Made by a program: the position numbers and the translations under genes
Notes under the pieces: model-generated
Database searches by the model: none
Told to the model about the DNA's origin: nothing
Seen by the model: only the letters and a program-made list of their open reading frames with translations
Assembly (NCBI RefSeq): GCF_006440775.1
Contig: NZ_VFTZ01000020.1
Location: 45,212-109,211, forward strand
Source: Mesorhizobium sp. B2-7-2
Lineage (GTDB): Bacteria; Pseudomonadota; Alphaproteobacteria; Rhizobiales; Rhizobiaceae
Direction: 5' to 3'
DNA: 64,000 nt
Shown here: positions 26,109 through 36,048 of the stretch, one piece after another
How positions within the stretch are numbered: the first letter of the stretch is position 1
Layout: each line of letters opens with the position of its first letter

Positions 26109-29100
26109 TCAGCCCTCGAGCGGAATGATCTTAAGGGATTCGATCCCACGGTCATCCACGATCTTCACGGCAATACGACGGTTGTCGCCCGCCGCGAACG
26201 GCAACGACAAAGTGCCGTGGAATTGGTCCAGAAGGTCCTCATCGAGTTCAGAGCGAATTGTCGCCTTCAGCCGGTTCCAACCACCCTTTGCATCTGCCAT
26301 GGGAAAGAACACTTGACGCGGCATCAGTGATCGCTGGTCGTAGTCGGTGTCCAGCGACCACATCGCGATCTGCTTCTTACCGCCGGACACCAAGTCGCCC
26401 GCCTTGGGATCGAAATAATCGAAGCCGTTGACCTCGACCTCCCACATCCCGTCCTCGCGGTGGCGCAGTTCCACATCCGGTTGCCCCATCAGCCAGAAGG
26501 ATTGGTTGGATGACCGCGCCTTCTTCAGATCTTCGGTCAGCAGGTCGATGTTCATATGCGCCTTGAGTAACGTCACGCCGGGCCAGTTAACCTCTTCGAT
26601 GTCCTTGGCCGCTTCCGGATCGAAGGCGAAGGCACAAAATAGGATGAACTTCGGTGCCGGCCTGAGGGTTTCGGCCTCTGCCAAGGCGAGTTCCACCTGT
26701 CGCTGTTCCAGAGCCGCGTGCTCGGGACCGAAGCTGATGACGACCCGCTCACCTGTTTCGGACAGCGATCCGCTTGCGTGGATATACTTCAGCCCGGGCA
26801 GCGTCTCAAACTCAGCGAAGCTGAGCATAGCGCCGCCCTTACCGCGAACGCCGGTTTTCAACAACTCGGCGCGCCACGACGACTGACGCGACGTCTCGCC
26901 TGCGCGCGCGATGCTGTCATCGGCTTCGATGGGCGGCAGGCTGTCATTGAGCGACAGGACAGTGGGCGCTGGCACGGCCTCGACCGAAAACGGGCCAGTG
27001 ATGCGCAGGCGGTTCCGGTCAATCCGCGGTTTGTCGTAGAGAGTTTCCTGTTCCGCATGGTCAGCGATGCTCTCGTCCATGCGCCGCTGCATCGCCTGGC
27101 GGGCGGCTTGGAAAGCGTCGAAGGGCGCGCGAGCGGCGCTGGGCCAGTCATCGGACCAGTCGAAAGGAACCTCCCATTCTTGGAGCGTCTCGCCCGCGGC
27201 AAAGTCCACCGGTTTGCCTTTGCGCACGCCCTGCGCGGGTTTCAGGGCCCTTGGTGGCTCGGCGGTTAAGGCCGCGTTCAGGCCCTCTAGCGCCGCCTCA
27301 ATCTTCGGGTGATTTTCCTCAAAGATCGTGTCGATGTCGGGATTGTTGGCGATGCTCTTTAGAGTGACATGAGGGACGGTCTCGTAATCGAACCCCCCCG
27401 TCAGTCCCTCATGCGGGTAGCGCAGAGCATAGTACTCGAAACTGGCAGTCATCAGCCGCTGCTTGGCCAATGTAATCGCCACACGCGAGGTGTCGCAAGT
27501 GATCCAGCGCCGCCCCCATTTCTCGGCGACAAAAGCGGTTGTGCCCGAGCCGCAGGTTGGATCAAGCACGAGATCACCGGGATCCGTGGTCATGAGCAGA
27601 CAGCGCTCGATGACTTTCTGGTTAGTCTGTACGACGTATGTTTTTTCATCCGTAAATGCGCCCGTTTGGGTATCCATCCAAACATTCGAAATCGCCATCA
27701 CGGGGAAGTCATCCAGGTAGCGCAAATAGGCAATTGACGCGGTAGAAGGCAAAGCTAGGCGTCCCGCTTTGCCCAGACGCTGCACGCCCACTGGATGATG
27801 GCACTTCCAATGGGCGTTCTTCTTCCACGGATCGAACTCTGCGCCCTGAAAAATGAACTCCTGAGGATCAGAGGCACGCCCCTGGGAGAAAAGGTTGTCA
27901 TGCCGATAAATCATTGAATCGGCAGGGGTGAAGCTTGGGTCGGCCCGTTCTTGAGTAGTGAGCACGCGTCGGCGGCCATCGACCTCCAACAGTCGTGTAA
28001 AGCGACCACCGCGATCATCGGCAAGTGACTTTTCGAGGTAGAGCTGCCGGTATTTCAACTTTTGTAGATCTCTTGCATACCAGATAATGAAGTCTGCAGA
28101 TCGAGAAAGATTACTGCTCGTAAATGCGCTAGTTGTCTTAAAGGGTATCTCCGCGACGAAGTTCTCCTCGCCCATTACCTCTGCAATAACTGATCGTACG
28201 CGATGAATATTCTCATCCGAAATCTGCACGAACACCGATCCGCTATCATGCAATAGGTCCTTAGCAAGCACCAACCGGTCGCGCAGATAGGTAAGGTATG
28301 AATGAATGCCCAGCTCCCAGGTATCACGGAACGCCTTGATCATCTCGGGTTCCTGGGTCAAGTCCGCGTCGGAGCGGTCCTTGACGTCACGCTTGTTGGT
28401 GAAAGGTTGAAAGTTCGACCCGTATTTGATCCCGTAGGGTGGATCGATGTAGATCATCTGTACCTTTCTTGCCATGCTCTCCTTGGTGAGCAGAGAATTC
28501 ATGACCAGAAGGCTATCGCCTGCCACCAGGCGGTTCGACCATCCCTTTTCATGGCTGTAGAAATGGAGGGCCTGCCGCAGCGGTAGGTTTTCGAACGGCG
28601 CTGCGAATAGGTCGGGCTGTCGCCACTGTGCTCCCGCATCCTTACCTTTCAGCCGCCGAGCCGCATTGGCCAAGATTGTTGCCGGATCTACGCGCTCATG
28701 GACGTGGAGGGAGACGGTATCGACCTCGAACGACGTCCGCTCCGCCTTGCCCGACCAGTTGAGGTAAGGCTGCTGGAGTCGTTTGAGCTCGGTTAGAGCG
28801 CTTTTCATCCGCTGGAGGTCGTCACTGGCCAACGCGTCGTCGATTAACTTCTCGATCCCTGCCCGAGCGCTGTCGAAGTTCAACACGGGATCCAGATGCG
28901 GGTCATACGCCCATCCGGTCTTGTCCCCGTCAGGATCGGTCCCGGCATGGACCATTCCGACTTCGGGGTTGTTGACCCGCCTCTCGCCATGTCGATAGCT
29001 GAGCACCTGGAGCGGTTCTCCCGACCGACGGGCGCTCTTCTTGATAGATTTCGACCTTTGAGTTGGTGCTGTTTCTTCGGTGGGTATCAGTTCGAACCCG

Positions 29101-29363
29101 TCATCTTCATCCAATCTTTCCGCGCCGTCATCGCCCTCATCATCGTCCATCGCTTGCTCAACCATCCGGAATATCGATCCGCCTCGACCACGTCCCCGGC
29201 CGAGGATCCCTTCGCCCAGCAGGATGTCGCGAGCGCTGATATAGTCATCCTCAGACAAGCTAGGGACATGATCGCGCAGGAGTGCCAACAATGCGCCATT
29301 GTTTATGGACGACCCGTCTTCGGGTGTCAGCGCAAGAATCAACTCGGTCAGGCTGTCAGACAT
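26109..29363 (-). CDS. Mod subunit: site-specific DNA methyltransferase of a type III-like system
   Basis: A 1084-residue methyltransferase. The catalytic motif IV is DPPY in MIYIDPPYGIKYGS (about residue 305). The SAM-binding motif I is DPTCGSGTT in LVLDPTCGSGTTAFVAEKWG (about 600). This order (IV before I) is the beta class, typical of N6-adenine or N4-cytosine Mod proteins. Extra N-terminal (about 280 residues) and C-terminal (about 350 residues) regions probably serve target recognition and subunit contacts, which makes it longer than classical type III Mod. It is the first gene of the operon with the Res gene at 23278-26103. Confidence 0.93.
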   Translation of the reverse strand: MSDSLTELILALTPEDGSSINNGALLALLRDHVPSLSEDDYISARDILLGEGILGRGRGRGGSIFRMVEQAMDDDEGDDGAERLDEDDGFELIPTEETAPTQRSKSIKKSARRSGEPLQVLSYRHGERRVNNPEVGMVHAGTDPDGDKTGWAYDPHLDPVLNFDSARAGIEKLIDDALASDDLQRMKSALTELKRLQQPYLNWSGKAERTSFEVDTVSLHVHERVDPATILANAARRLKGKDAGAQWRQPDLFAAPFENLPLRQALHFYSHEKGWSNRLVAGDSLLVMNSLLTKESMARKVQMIYIDPPYGIKYGSNFQPFTNKRDVKDRSDADLTQEPEMIKAFRDTWELGIHSYLTYLRDRLVLAKDLLHDSGSVFVQISDENIHRVRSVIAEVMGEENFVAEIPFKTTSAFTSSNLSRSADFIIWYARDLQKLKYRQLYLEKSLADDRGGRFTRLLEVDGRRRVLTTQERADPSFTPADSMIYRHDNLFSQGRASDPQEFIFQGAEFDPWKKNAHWKCHHPVGVQRLGKAGRLALPSTASIAYLRYLDDFPVMAISNVWMDTQTGAFTDEKTYVVQTNQKVIERCLLMTTDPGDLVLDPTCGSGTTAFVAEKWGRRWITCDTSRVAITLAKQRLMTASFEYYALRYPHEGLTGGFDYETVPHVTLKSIANNPDIDTIFEENHPKIEAALEGLNAALTAEPPRALKPAQGVRKGKPVDFAAGETLQEWEVPFDWSDDWPSAARAPFDAFQAARQAMQRRMDESIADHAEQETLYDKPRIDRNRLRITGPFSVEAVPAPTVLSLNDSLPPIEADDSIARAGETSRQSSWRAELLKTGVRGKGGAMLSFAEFETLPGLKYIHASGSLSETGERVVISFGPEHAALEQRQVELALAEAETLRPAPKFILFCAFAFDPEAAKDIEEVNWPGVTLLKAHMNIDLLTEDLKKARSSNQSFWLMGQPDVELRHREDGMWEVEVNGFDYFDPKAGDLVSGGKKQIAMWSLDTDYDQRSLMPRQVFFPMADAKGGWNRLKATIRSELDEDLLDQFHGTLSLPFAAGDNRRIAVKIVDDRGIESLKIIPLEG

Positions 29364-29484
29364 TTGCGACTCTTCAGTATTTGCGGGATGCTTGTTTTTC
29401 CATGACCGTACCGAGTCAATCTTCTATTTGCACGCGCGAATCCCCTTAGTACTCAGATGCATTAACAATCGAACTGGATGAGCC

Positions 29485-30315
29485 ATGCTGTACGATCGGA
29501 TCATCAAGCAGGGAACTATCAACGAGCCGGGCGGCAAACCTGACCCGCAATTTGCCCTTCCGTCGACAGTGAACTGGATGCATGCGCTGCGCATCCTTAT
29601 CCAAGACAGTGGTCTAAACTTCACAGCCGCCGATGCCTTTTACGCGCGCCTGGGGAAACGCAGCATGGACACTTTGGTGGAGAACACCGTTCTTGAGCAG
29701 CTTTTCCTCGGGTTGCATCATCTGTCAGCTCTTGAGCAATTCCGATCAGGCACGAAAACGTCAGACTTCGCGCGCGTCGGAATCCTTGCTTGGTACTACG
29801 GCATTGCCAACGCTGCCAGCGCCATGACCGCCGCGCAGTCCGGGTCATTTCAGGAGGACCACACCGGTACAGCCCGATTGTGGGATACAGAAATCGCGAG
29901 CCGTGGCCTAGCGATGGAGCCATTCAACTGGCGGGTCAGCAGCCTCGTCGAAAGGACGTACAAGCCGGAGATTGCAGCATACAAGGCGGGCAGTGCCGGG
30001 AGGCTTTTGATAAAGCCAACCACCAAATCGGAGGCCTTAGGCGTTGCGGCCGAGTACCTTTCGGGATCTGCCAACTGGCACGCATGGCGGGCCAAAGAAG
30101 AGATCATGAATACATCAGAATTCAAAACCCTTGGAGTCAAAGATTTTCGAACGAAAGCTGCGCAAGCGCTTCGAGACGGGCGGTTGGGTCGGAAGAGCGT
30201 TGGCTTCATACACCAAGCATCCCGATATAGAGGAAAAGCTAATATCGTGAGGCGCTTTTCCTCGCGTACGGATCAAGCACCGAAACACTTCTCACGGGGT
30301 TCACTGATGATCTAG
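29485..30315 (+). CDS. Hypothetical protein, probably frameshifted near its 3' end
   Basis: A 276-residue ORF with no recognised domain, divergent from the Mod gene. The first about 210 residues have good codon use and a protein-like sequence (FARVGILAWYYGIANAAS). After about 30150 the composition changes. A +1 frame open from 30110 to 30247 reads protein-like (KIFERKLRKRFETGG, SYTKHPDIEEKL), and the next frame, open from 30243 to a TAG at 30453-30455, reads EALFLAYGSSTETLLTGFTD, FLAMAGAFAGRKIG. The ancestral product may have been about 320 residues ending at 30455. Its position beside the restriction operon hints at a linked defence role, unproven. Confidence 0.6.
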   Translation: MLYDRIIKQGTINEPGGKPDPQFALPSTVNWMHALRILIQDSGLNFTAADAFYARLGKRSMDTLVENTVLEQLFLGLHHLSALEQFRSGTKTSDFARVGILAWYYGIANAASAMTAAQSGSFQEDHTGTARLWDTEIASRGLAMEPFNWRVSSLVERTYKPEIAAYKAGSAGRLLIKPTTKSEALGVAAEYLSGSANWHAWRAKEEIMNTSEFKTLGVKDFRTKAAQALRDGRLGRKSVGFIHQASRYRGKANIVRRFSSRTDQAPKHFSRGSLMI

Positions 30316-30487
30316 CCGTTGTCTTGCGCGGTTTCCTGGCTATGGCTGGCGCCTTCGCGGGGCGAAAAATCGGATCTCGCCTATGGTCAGAGTTCGTGGT
30401 CGATGTTGATGCGAAACGTTCATTTTCGACCAGTGCGTCGGATATTTGGGTCTAGTTCAAGTTGACGGCCCGGGGTCATCTAGGAGC

Positions 30488-33400
30488 CTATGGTTTGACC
30501 ATATCTGCCATCTCCAGATAGCGGCAGAAGCCGTTGGCCAGCTGCATCTGGCGCGGCGTCCGACATTCTGGCTCGAACACCTCCGGATTAGCCACGAGAA
30601 TGCACAGTGCCTTGGCGCGAGAGGTGGCCACATTGAGGCGATTCGCGCTGTAAAGGAACTCCATACCACGCGGGGCATCGGCATGGCTGGAGGTCGTGAT
30701 GGAATAGATCACGATGGGCGCCTCCTGTCCCTGGAACTTGTCAACCGTCCCTACCCTCGCGCCGGGGAGGCGTGCTTGGATTTCAAAGACCTGCGCGTTG
30801 TAGGGCGCGATAACCAGGATGTCGTCCAGGTTAAGCGGCGCCTCATTGCCTTCGCGATCGCGCCACCCTGCGCCCGAGGCAAGAATCCTTTGCACCATAT
30901 CGCTAATACGGTCGGCCTCCTGCGGGCTGGAATTCTGGTTGCCGCTGTGCTGGACCGGAAAATAGCGGAGGCCGTTCCCGCCAAGCGGTCCGTCCATCAG
31001 GATGGCCTGGTTTTCGAGACCGGGACGGGGCAGGAGGCGACTTTCGTAAAATAGCTCCGAGGTGAAACGGCAGATGTCGGGGTGGAGGCGCCAGGTCTGT
31101 TCGAGGAACAGGCCCTCGTCCTCTGCAATAGTCTGCCGTCCGCCAAGAAGGTGGTCGAGTGCCGAGACCTCCGTACCCTCGGGGTGCGAGCCCTGCATCG
31201 GCTGCTCAAGCTGTTGCGGATCGCCCAGCAGGACAAGGCTGGCTGCGGCCGGCGATATGGCAAGCACGTTGGCGAGCGACATTTGCGCGGCCTCATCTAC
31301 GAACAGCACGTCGACGAGGCCAGCCGCGTCGGGCCGGGCCCACAGGAACCCCGTGCCGCCGAGGACGTGGTAGGCGCTTGCAAAGGCGCCGAGAGCCTCA
31401 GGGTTCTTCGTGGTGAATGTGAGGTGTGGGACATTGTCTTCCGCATCCGTGACCTTGTGCAGGCACTGCAGGTCGAAGTCTTCCTTCGCTGCTTCTTCGG
31501 CGGTCTTCACGAGCAGATTGCGAATGACCTTGTGGCTGTTGGCGGTCACCCCGACGCGAAGGCCGGCCCTGACCAGCGCAAGGATCGCGTAGGCGCCGGT
31601 ATGGGTCTTGCCCGCGCCAGGCGGTCCTTGGATGGCGAGCACCCCCTGCAAGGCCGGAACGAGGCGACAGGCCGCATCGACCGCGCTCTCGCCCGGCTGG
31701 CGCAGCGCCGCGCCGCCGGCATCGGGTGGAAGCCGCAGCAGCAGATCGCGCGCGGCCTTGTAGGCGCCGAGACCGCCGATGCCATGATCGGCCACGTACT
31801 CACCGATCTGCACCAAGGACTCGGCCAGAACGCTTGTGTCGATGTAGGTATGGGCAAAGACCGCTTCGGGGTGAAAACCGGCAGTGTCGCCCCTCTTCTT
31901 GACGTCGATAAAGCGATGTTCCAGGTCGACGGCCTCGACTTTGCCAAATCGCTCGCCGCCGACGCTGCGCAAATCCTCCCCGCCACGAAACTCAGCGTCC
32001 TGCTGGGGAAATCGATAGCGGTGAATAGGGGCCTTGACGGTTCCGCCCACTGTGTCCACGAACTCAAGGCCGGCGATGCCCGCCCGCTCACCCTCGAGTT
32101 CGTCGGCGGATAGCGCCGCCAGCCGGAAATATTCCCACCAGATCGCCTTCTCTTCCCGGCGATGCCAGTCAAGCGTGTTAGCCAGCACGTAAAGCGCCTG
32201 CTGCTGAGCGTTGCGCTCTGCGGAGTCTACCGGAATGCCATCAGTTAGCACGGCCACCACTGCATCGATCCGCGCCTGCCAGGCTTTAATATCCGGGGGA
32301 GCATCTTCTCCAGGCGGAGCCGGCCGGGGAATCTCCACGCCTGAGGCGACCGCGTCAGTCCGCAGACCCTCCAGCCAGTCCCGAAGCCGCTCCGTCGAGA
32401 TACAATCATCCTGGTTGTAGCCCGTCACGACGGCCCGATCATCCGCATTGATTCCGCCTGCATCTCCGAGTTCCAGACAGGCCTGAATCTTGCTCAAAGC
32501 ATAGTTGGCTTCGGGCAGTGGCACTGCGCGCGCGAACTCGTAAAGCGGCTCCAGCTTCTTGATGGAATAGCTCTCGACGCTGGCGCGGATGGCGTGGCGA
32601 ACCACCGCGTAGAGATCGACCAGGACCTGCCCGCGCAGCAGTGAGTCGATCTCTTCCTCGCGCGTGGCATAGCGCCCCATGAGGCGTTTGAGCGCGCCCG
32701 GCTCATAGGCCGCGTAGTGATAAATGTGCATGCTGGGATAGTGCGCTCGCCGCTCGATCACGAAATCGACGAAGCGTTCAAAGGCGGCCTTTTCATCTGC
32801 CGGCGTGAGACACCAGTCGGCGACGTTGGTGAGTACGCCGTCTGCGTCTTTGAAGGCATAGCCGAACAGATATTCGAGGCCGCCATCGCCGACGAATGGG
32901 TCGCCTTCGAGATCGAAGAAGATGTCGCCGCCGTCGGGCTCCGGCAGGCGGCACAGCCCAAAGCCCGGTTCTATCGGCAGTGCTTCATGAAGCAACTGAC
33001 CGGCTGCGCGCCCCGCGACCTGGATCCGGGCCTGCTCCCGGATGCGATCGTAGGATGAAGCGGCGCCGCGCTCCGGCTTCCACGGCATCGGAAGGGGAAG
33101 CTCGGCCATCGCGGTCATGGTGGTGACGTCGTGGCCGGCGAGCTCACCGCGCTGCACCGTCGTGATCCCTGCTACAAGGGAGAGGTGATCATCCTGGTGG
33201 CGCTGATCGTCGCATCGCGCCCGCCAGCGGCAGATATCGCAATGAGCGACCGGCTCCGGATAGGTGACGCCGTTTCCGTTCAAGGACGCAGCGAAACGTT
33301 CCCGGACATTGCGGTAGTAGGCAGCATAGTCGCTGATCCGAAAGACCTCCGGTTCGAAGCCAGTGAGCGGCGCGACAACGTAGGCATGCTCTGGCACGAG

Positions 33401-33886
33401 GCCCTGCACCTGCCCGACGAGGTCGGAATAGAGGCAGAGCTGCAGCACCGTCCCGCCCTTGGTCTCTCGGGCGAGCTTGGTGTCGACGACTTCATAGGAC
33501 CAGGCGCCGAGATCGCTTGGTGTCTCGACGCGTCGGAGGATGTCGGCCCGGCCCGTGAAGGGCGGTGCGCGCAGAGCGGCTTGCACAATGATCTGCGCAC
33601 CGGCGTGCATCGCCTCGATCGTGGCGGCCAACGAGCCGTCATCCATGACCTTGCCCTCGATGACCGCGACCGTAAAGCCGGAGGCCTGTAGGTGATCGAC
33701 ATAGGCCGCCTCGTGCACGGCGCCGCGCTGCTGCAGTATCTCGAGCAGCGGGTCCCAGATCTTCGGCTTTTCAAGCGCGCCGTCCGCAACCTGAAGGTCA
33801 AGCGCCGTCAAGTGACCGCAGTTCAAGTGGCCAACCAAGTCGGAGGCGCTAAGCTGTAGTTCGGAGCCGATTCTCAGCATAGACAA
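30488..33886 (-). CDS. TM0106-family RecB-like nuclease fused to a SF1 (UPF1/DNA2-like) helicase
   Basis: A 1132-residue fusion. The N-terminus (about 1-260) matches the TM0106 RecB-like nuclease pattern, with EVVDTKLARETKGGTVLQL and the Cys cluster HCDICRWRARCDD suggesting a 4Fe-4S nuclease. The middle is an RNase H-like exonuclease segment (DIFFDLEGDPFVGD, about 324). The C-terminus is a SF1B helicase: GPPGAGKT (about 757), VLFVDEAAQ (about 860), LLGDPQQLEQP, GTVDKFQGQEA and NVATSRAK. Such proteins are cytosolic nucleic-acid processors frequent in defence islands. It is divergent from the CoiA-like gene at 33919 with only 32 bp between start codons as annotated. Confidence 0.9.
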   Translation of the reverse strand: MSMLRIGSELQLSASDLVGHLNCGHLTALDLQVADGALEKPKIWDPLLEILQQRGAVHEAAYVDHLQASGFTVAVIEGKVMDDGSLAATIEAMHAGAQIIVQAALRAPPFTGRADILRRVETPSDLGAWSYEVVDTKLARETKGGTVLQLCLYSDLVGQVQGLVPEHAYVVAPLTGFEPEVFRISDYAAYYRNVRERFAASLNGNGVTYPEPVAHCDICRWRARCDDQRHQDDHLSLVAGITTVQRGELAGHDVTTMTAMAELPLPMPWKPERGAASSYDRIREQARIQVAGRAAGQLLHEALPIEPGFGLCRLPEPDGGDIFFDLEGDPFVGDGGLEYLFGYAFKDADGVLTNVADWCLTPADEKAAFERFVDFVIERRAHYPSMHIYHYAAYEPGALKRLMGRYATREEEIDSLLRGQVLVDLYAVVRHAIRASVESYSIKKLEPLYEFARAVPLPEANYALSKIQACLELGDAGGINADDRAVVTGYNQDDCISTERLRDWLEGLRTDAVASGVEIPRPAPPGEDAPPDIKAWQARIDAVVAVLTDGIPVDSAERNAQQQALYVLANTLDWHRREEKAIWWEYFRLAALSADELEGERAGIAGLEFVDTVGGTVKAPIHRYRFPQQDAEFRGGEDLRSVGGERFGKVEAVDLEHRFIDVKKRGDTAGFHPEAVFAHTYIDTSVLAESLVQIGEYVADHGIGGLGAYKAARDLLLRLPPDAGGAALRQPGESAVDAACRLVPALQGVLAIQGPPGAGKTHTGAYAILALVRAGLRVGVTANSHKVIRNLLVKTAEEAAKEDFDLQCLHKVTDAEDNVPHLTFTTKNPEALGAFASAYHVLGGTGFLWARPDAAGLVDVLFVDEAAQMSLANVLAISPAAASLVLLGDPQQLEQPMQGSHPEGTEVSALDHLLGGRQTIAEDEGLFLEQTWRLHPDICRFTSELFYESRLLPRPGLENQAILMDGPLGGNGLRYFPVQHSGNQNSSPQEADRISDMVQRILASGAGWRDREGNEAPLNLDDILVIAPYNAQVFEIQARLPGARVGTVDKFQGQEAPIVIYSITTSSHADAPRGMEFLYSANRLNVATSRAKALCILVANPEVFEPECRTPRQMQLANGFCRYLEMADMVKP

Positions 33887-33918
33887 AGTCTACGCAGATT
33901 GGTGACAGCCCGGCAATT

Positions 33919-35910
33919 GTGCCGGAGCAGAGTTTACCGCGCAACCGTTCGCATGGTTTGATGTGGCCGACTAACTATTCGACACAGTTCGGTTGCCAGA
34001 TGACAGTTCGTGAAGGCCATTCACATCTGCGCGCAAAGTTCGGTACCGATCGCGCCGAGCTTGTGTATGGGCAGCAGTCTGATGGCAGCCTGGTACACAT
34101 CTCAATGGCCGTCCGCGGGCTCCGATGCGATTGCGTCTGCCCCGGGATGTGCGGGAGTCGCCTGATAGCCAAGACCTTGGCAGAGACGCCACATTTCGCG
34201 CACCATCATCGCGATGCCTGTGGCGGAGGTCCCGAAACTGCCCTCCACAAACTAGCCAAGCAGATTGTCCAGGAACGCCTTCTCTTGTTCGTCCCGAAGC
34301 GGATCGCGAGCCATGGGAATGTCGAACGGATCCTGCCAGGTCGAGAAAGAATTGAACTCGAGTCGGCAACTCTCGAATTCCATGACCCGCAACAGATAGT
34401 CCCTGATCTCTATGTCACCCTCGACGGACGAAAGCTGTTTGTAGAAATTGCGGTGACCCATCCTTGCGACGAAGAAAAGATTCGACGCATCCGCCAACAC
34501 GGCATTGCGGCGATAGAAATTGACCTTTCGCACATAGCCAGGGATGCCGCGCCAGAGGTGGTTGCCGACGCCGTAATCCGCTCGGCCCCCCGCAAATGGC
34601 TGTTCAACGAGGCGATCGACAATGCTGTTATAGAGCTGCAAAAAGAGGCTAATGCCGCACGACTCGCTGCTCAGAATAAACTGACAGCCGACGCCCGACA
34701 GAAAGCCCGCGCCTACGACATTGCTCTGCGCTCAAGTCCGAAACCTCTGCCCATATCGACCATCGATGTCTTGCGCGGCATCGGCCTAGACAAACACATC
34801 GGGATAGAGGTTCCCGGGCATGCCTGCTTCACCACGCATCCCACCAACTGGCAGGCTATTGTTCTCGCCGACGTCCTGTACGGAAAGGGACTTGGAAAGA
34901 AGCTGCCAACAGCACTTTCGGTGACAAAGCACCTTGTGAGCAAGGGCCTTGTCCGCCCGGAATTTAGATGGATCAGCAACGACCTTGGGGCGGCCGTCGA
35001 GGCGCTAGACAACCGCTTCGCCGCCCCATGGAGAGCTGTGGAATTCTATCTGAAATATCTTACGGGAATTGGCGTCGCGCTGGATTGGAAGCACGGTTTC
35101 GCGCTGTCGCCAGCTATAGTCTCGTCCTGGTTCGATTGGGTCATGGAAGAGATGGGCAGGTCTGCCGCCCGAAAGGGGATAGAAGAAGCGGTAGGATGGC
35201 TTCTTGACCAACTGCGCGACGAAGAGCGCGACGGTATGACGGTTGAGGATTGGCTGAGTGTGACCAATCCGGAGACTGCTGAACCCTACGCTGCCCTGCT
35301 GGAAAGCACGCACACGATGAAACCAGTCGAAGCTGAGCTGCGCGCCATCGTTGGCCTTTTCAACGGTACTCGGACTGATGTGCGTGAACTTCTGGGCCTT
35401 CCGATTGCAAACGAATGCGATCGTCGCCTAGCTGTGATTACTGCGAAGGAGGCGGAGAAGAAGGCCGGAGCGGCTGTGCAAGCTGAGACGATCAAGATCA
35501 ATCGGCAGAAGGAACTTGCAGAGTACGCCAAAACGGTGCTTGACGACCCGGGCCTATGGCTGAACCAGGCGCATCCTGATCTCGACGGACGCTCGCCTTT
35601 GGAAGCCGCGTATCATGGCTATCACGCTGCCGGGAAGGCGCGGGGGATCCTTTCCGCGATCGAACGCCGCCAACAGGCTGACCGTGACAGCCTAGCCGAG
35701 GCAAATTTGTGGCGCCAGAAACTGCGCAAAGCGGTTGAACAGCGATTGAGTAAGGAAGATGCCGAGTTATTCTTGAACGACCGAGATGATGACTACAATC
35801 GTGCGACGGCCATCATGTTTTGCCGGGACGAGGGGAACTATCGAACGGTCCTTCGCAAGCTAGACGTCTGGGTCAACGCGTTCGGTTCTAAGCGAAACCG
35901 CCCATTCTAA
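33919..35910 (+). CDS. CoiA-like nuclease-fold protein with DUF2384-like C-terminal segment
   Basis: A 663-residue protein. Residues about 60-200 resemble the CoiA/competence-nuclease fold: Cys-rich CDCVCPGMCG, PHFAHHH, ETALHKLAKQIVQERL, and a PD-(D/E)xK-like core IVPDLYVTLDGRKLFVEIAVTH. The expected E-x-K reads E-I-A, so catalysis is uncertain. A helical middle and coiled coil follow. Near residue 545 DPGLWLNQAHPDLDGRSPLE resembles the DUF2384 (MbcA/ParS-type) motif. GTG 33919 is the longest start. ATG 33961 and ATG 34000 are alternatives, and no site has a clear Shine-Dalgarno; similarity begins near the last one. Confidence 0.7.
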   Translation: MPEQSLPRNRSHGLMWPTNYSTQFGCQMTVREGHSHLRAKFGTDRAELVYGQQSDGSLVHISMAVRGLRCDCVCPGMCGSRLIAKTLAETPHFAHHHRDACGGGPETALHKLAKQIVQERLLLFVPKRIASHGNVERILPGRERIELESATLEFHDPQQIVPDLYVTLDGRKLFVEIAVTHPCDEEKIRRIRQHGIAAIEIDLSHIARDAAPEVVADAVIRSAPRKWLFNEAIDNAVIELQKEANAARLAAQNKLTADARQKARAYDIALRSSPKPLPISTIDVLRGIGLDKHIGIEVPGHACFTTHPTNWQAIVLADVLYGKGLGKKLPTALSVTKHLVSKGLVRPEFRWISNDLGAAVEALDNRFAAPWRAVEFYLKYLTGIGVALDWKHGFALSPAIVSSWFDWVMEEMGRSAARKGIEEAVGWLLDQLRDEERDGMTVEDWLSVTNPETAEPYAALLESTHTMKPVEAELRAIVGLFNGTRTDVRELLGLPIANECDRRLAVITAKEAEKKAGAAVQAETIKINRQKELAEYAKTVLDDPGLWLNQAHPDLDGRSPLEAAYHGYHAAGKARGILSAIERRQQADRDSLAEANLWRQKLRKAVEQRLSKEDAELFLNDRDDDYNRATAIMFCRDEGNYRTVLRKLDVWVNAFGSKRNRPF

Positions 35911-36048
35911 ACTTCATCGCAAAGCGTCCGAATGACTTGGCTCTGCGTCGGAGAAATGACCTGGCCCAGAGGCAATTGCATGTTCTGACCTAATGCCCTT
36001 TCACGAAAGCGCCTTCGCCGTAGTGAAATTGCGTTGAAGTTTGGCAGG

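Noticed and set aside
29790..30230. 146-codon overlapping plus-strand frame
   Set aside because: Its composition (Arg, Gln, Pro-rich) is not protein-like, and it lies inside the better-supported frame from 29485.
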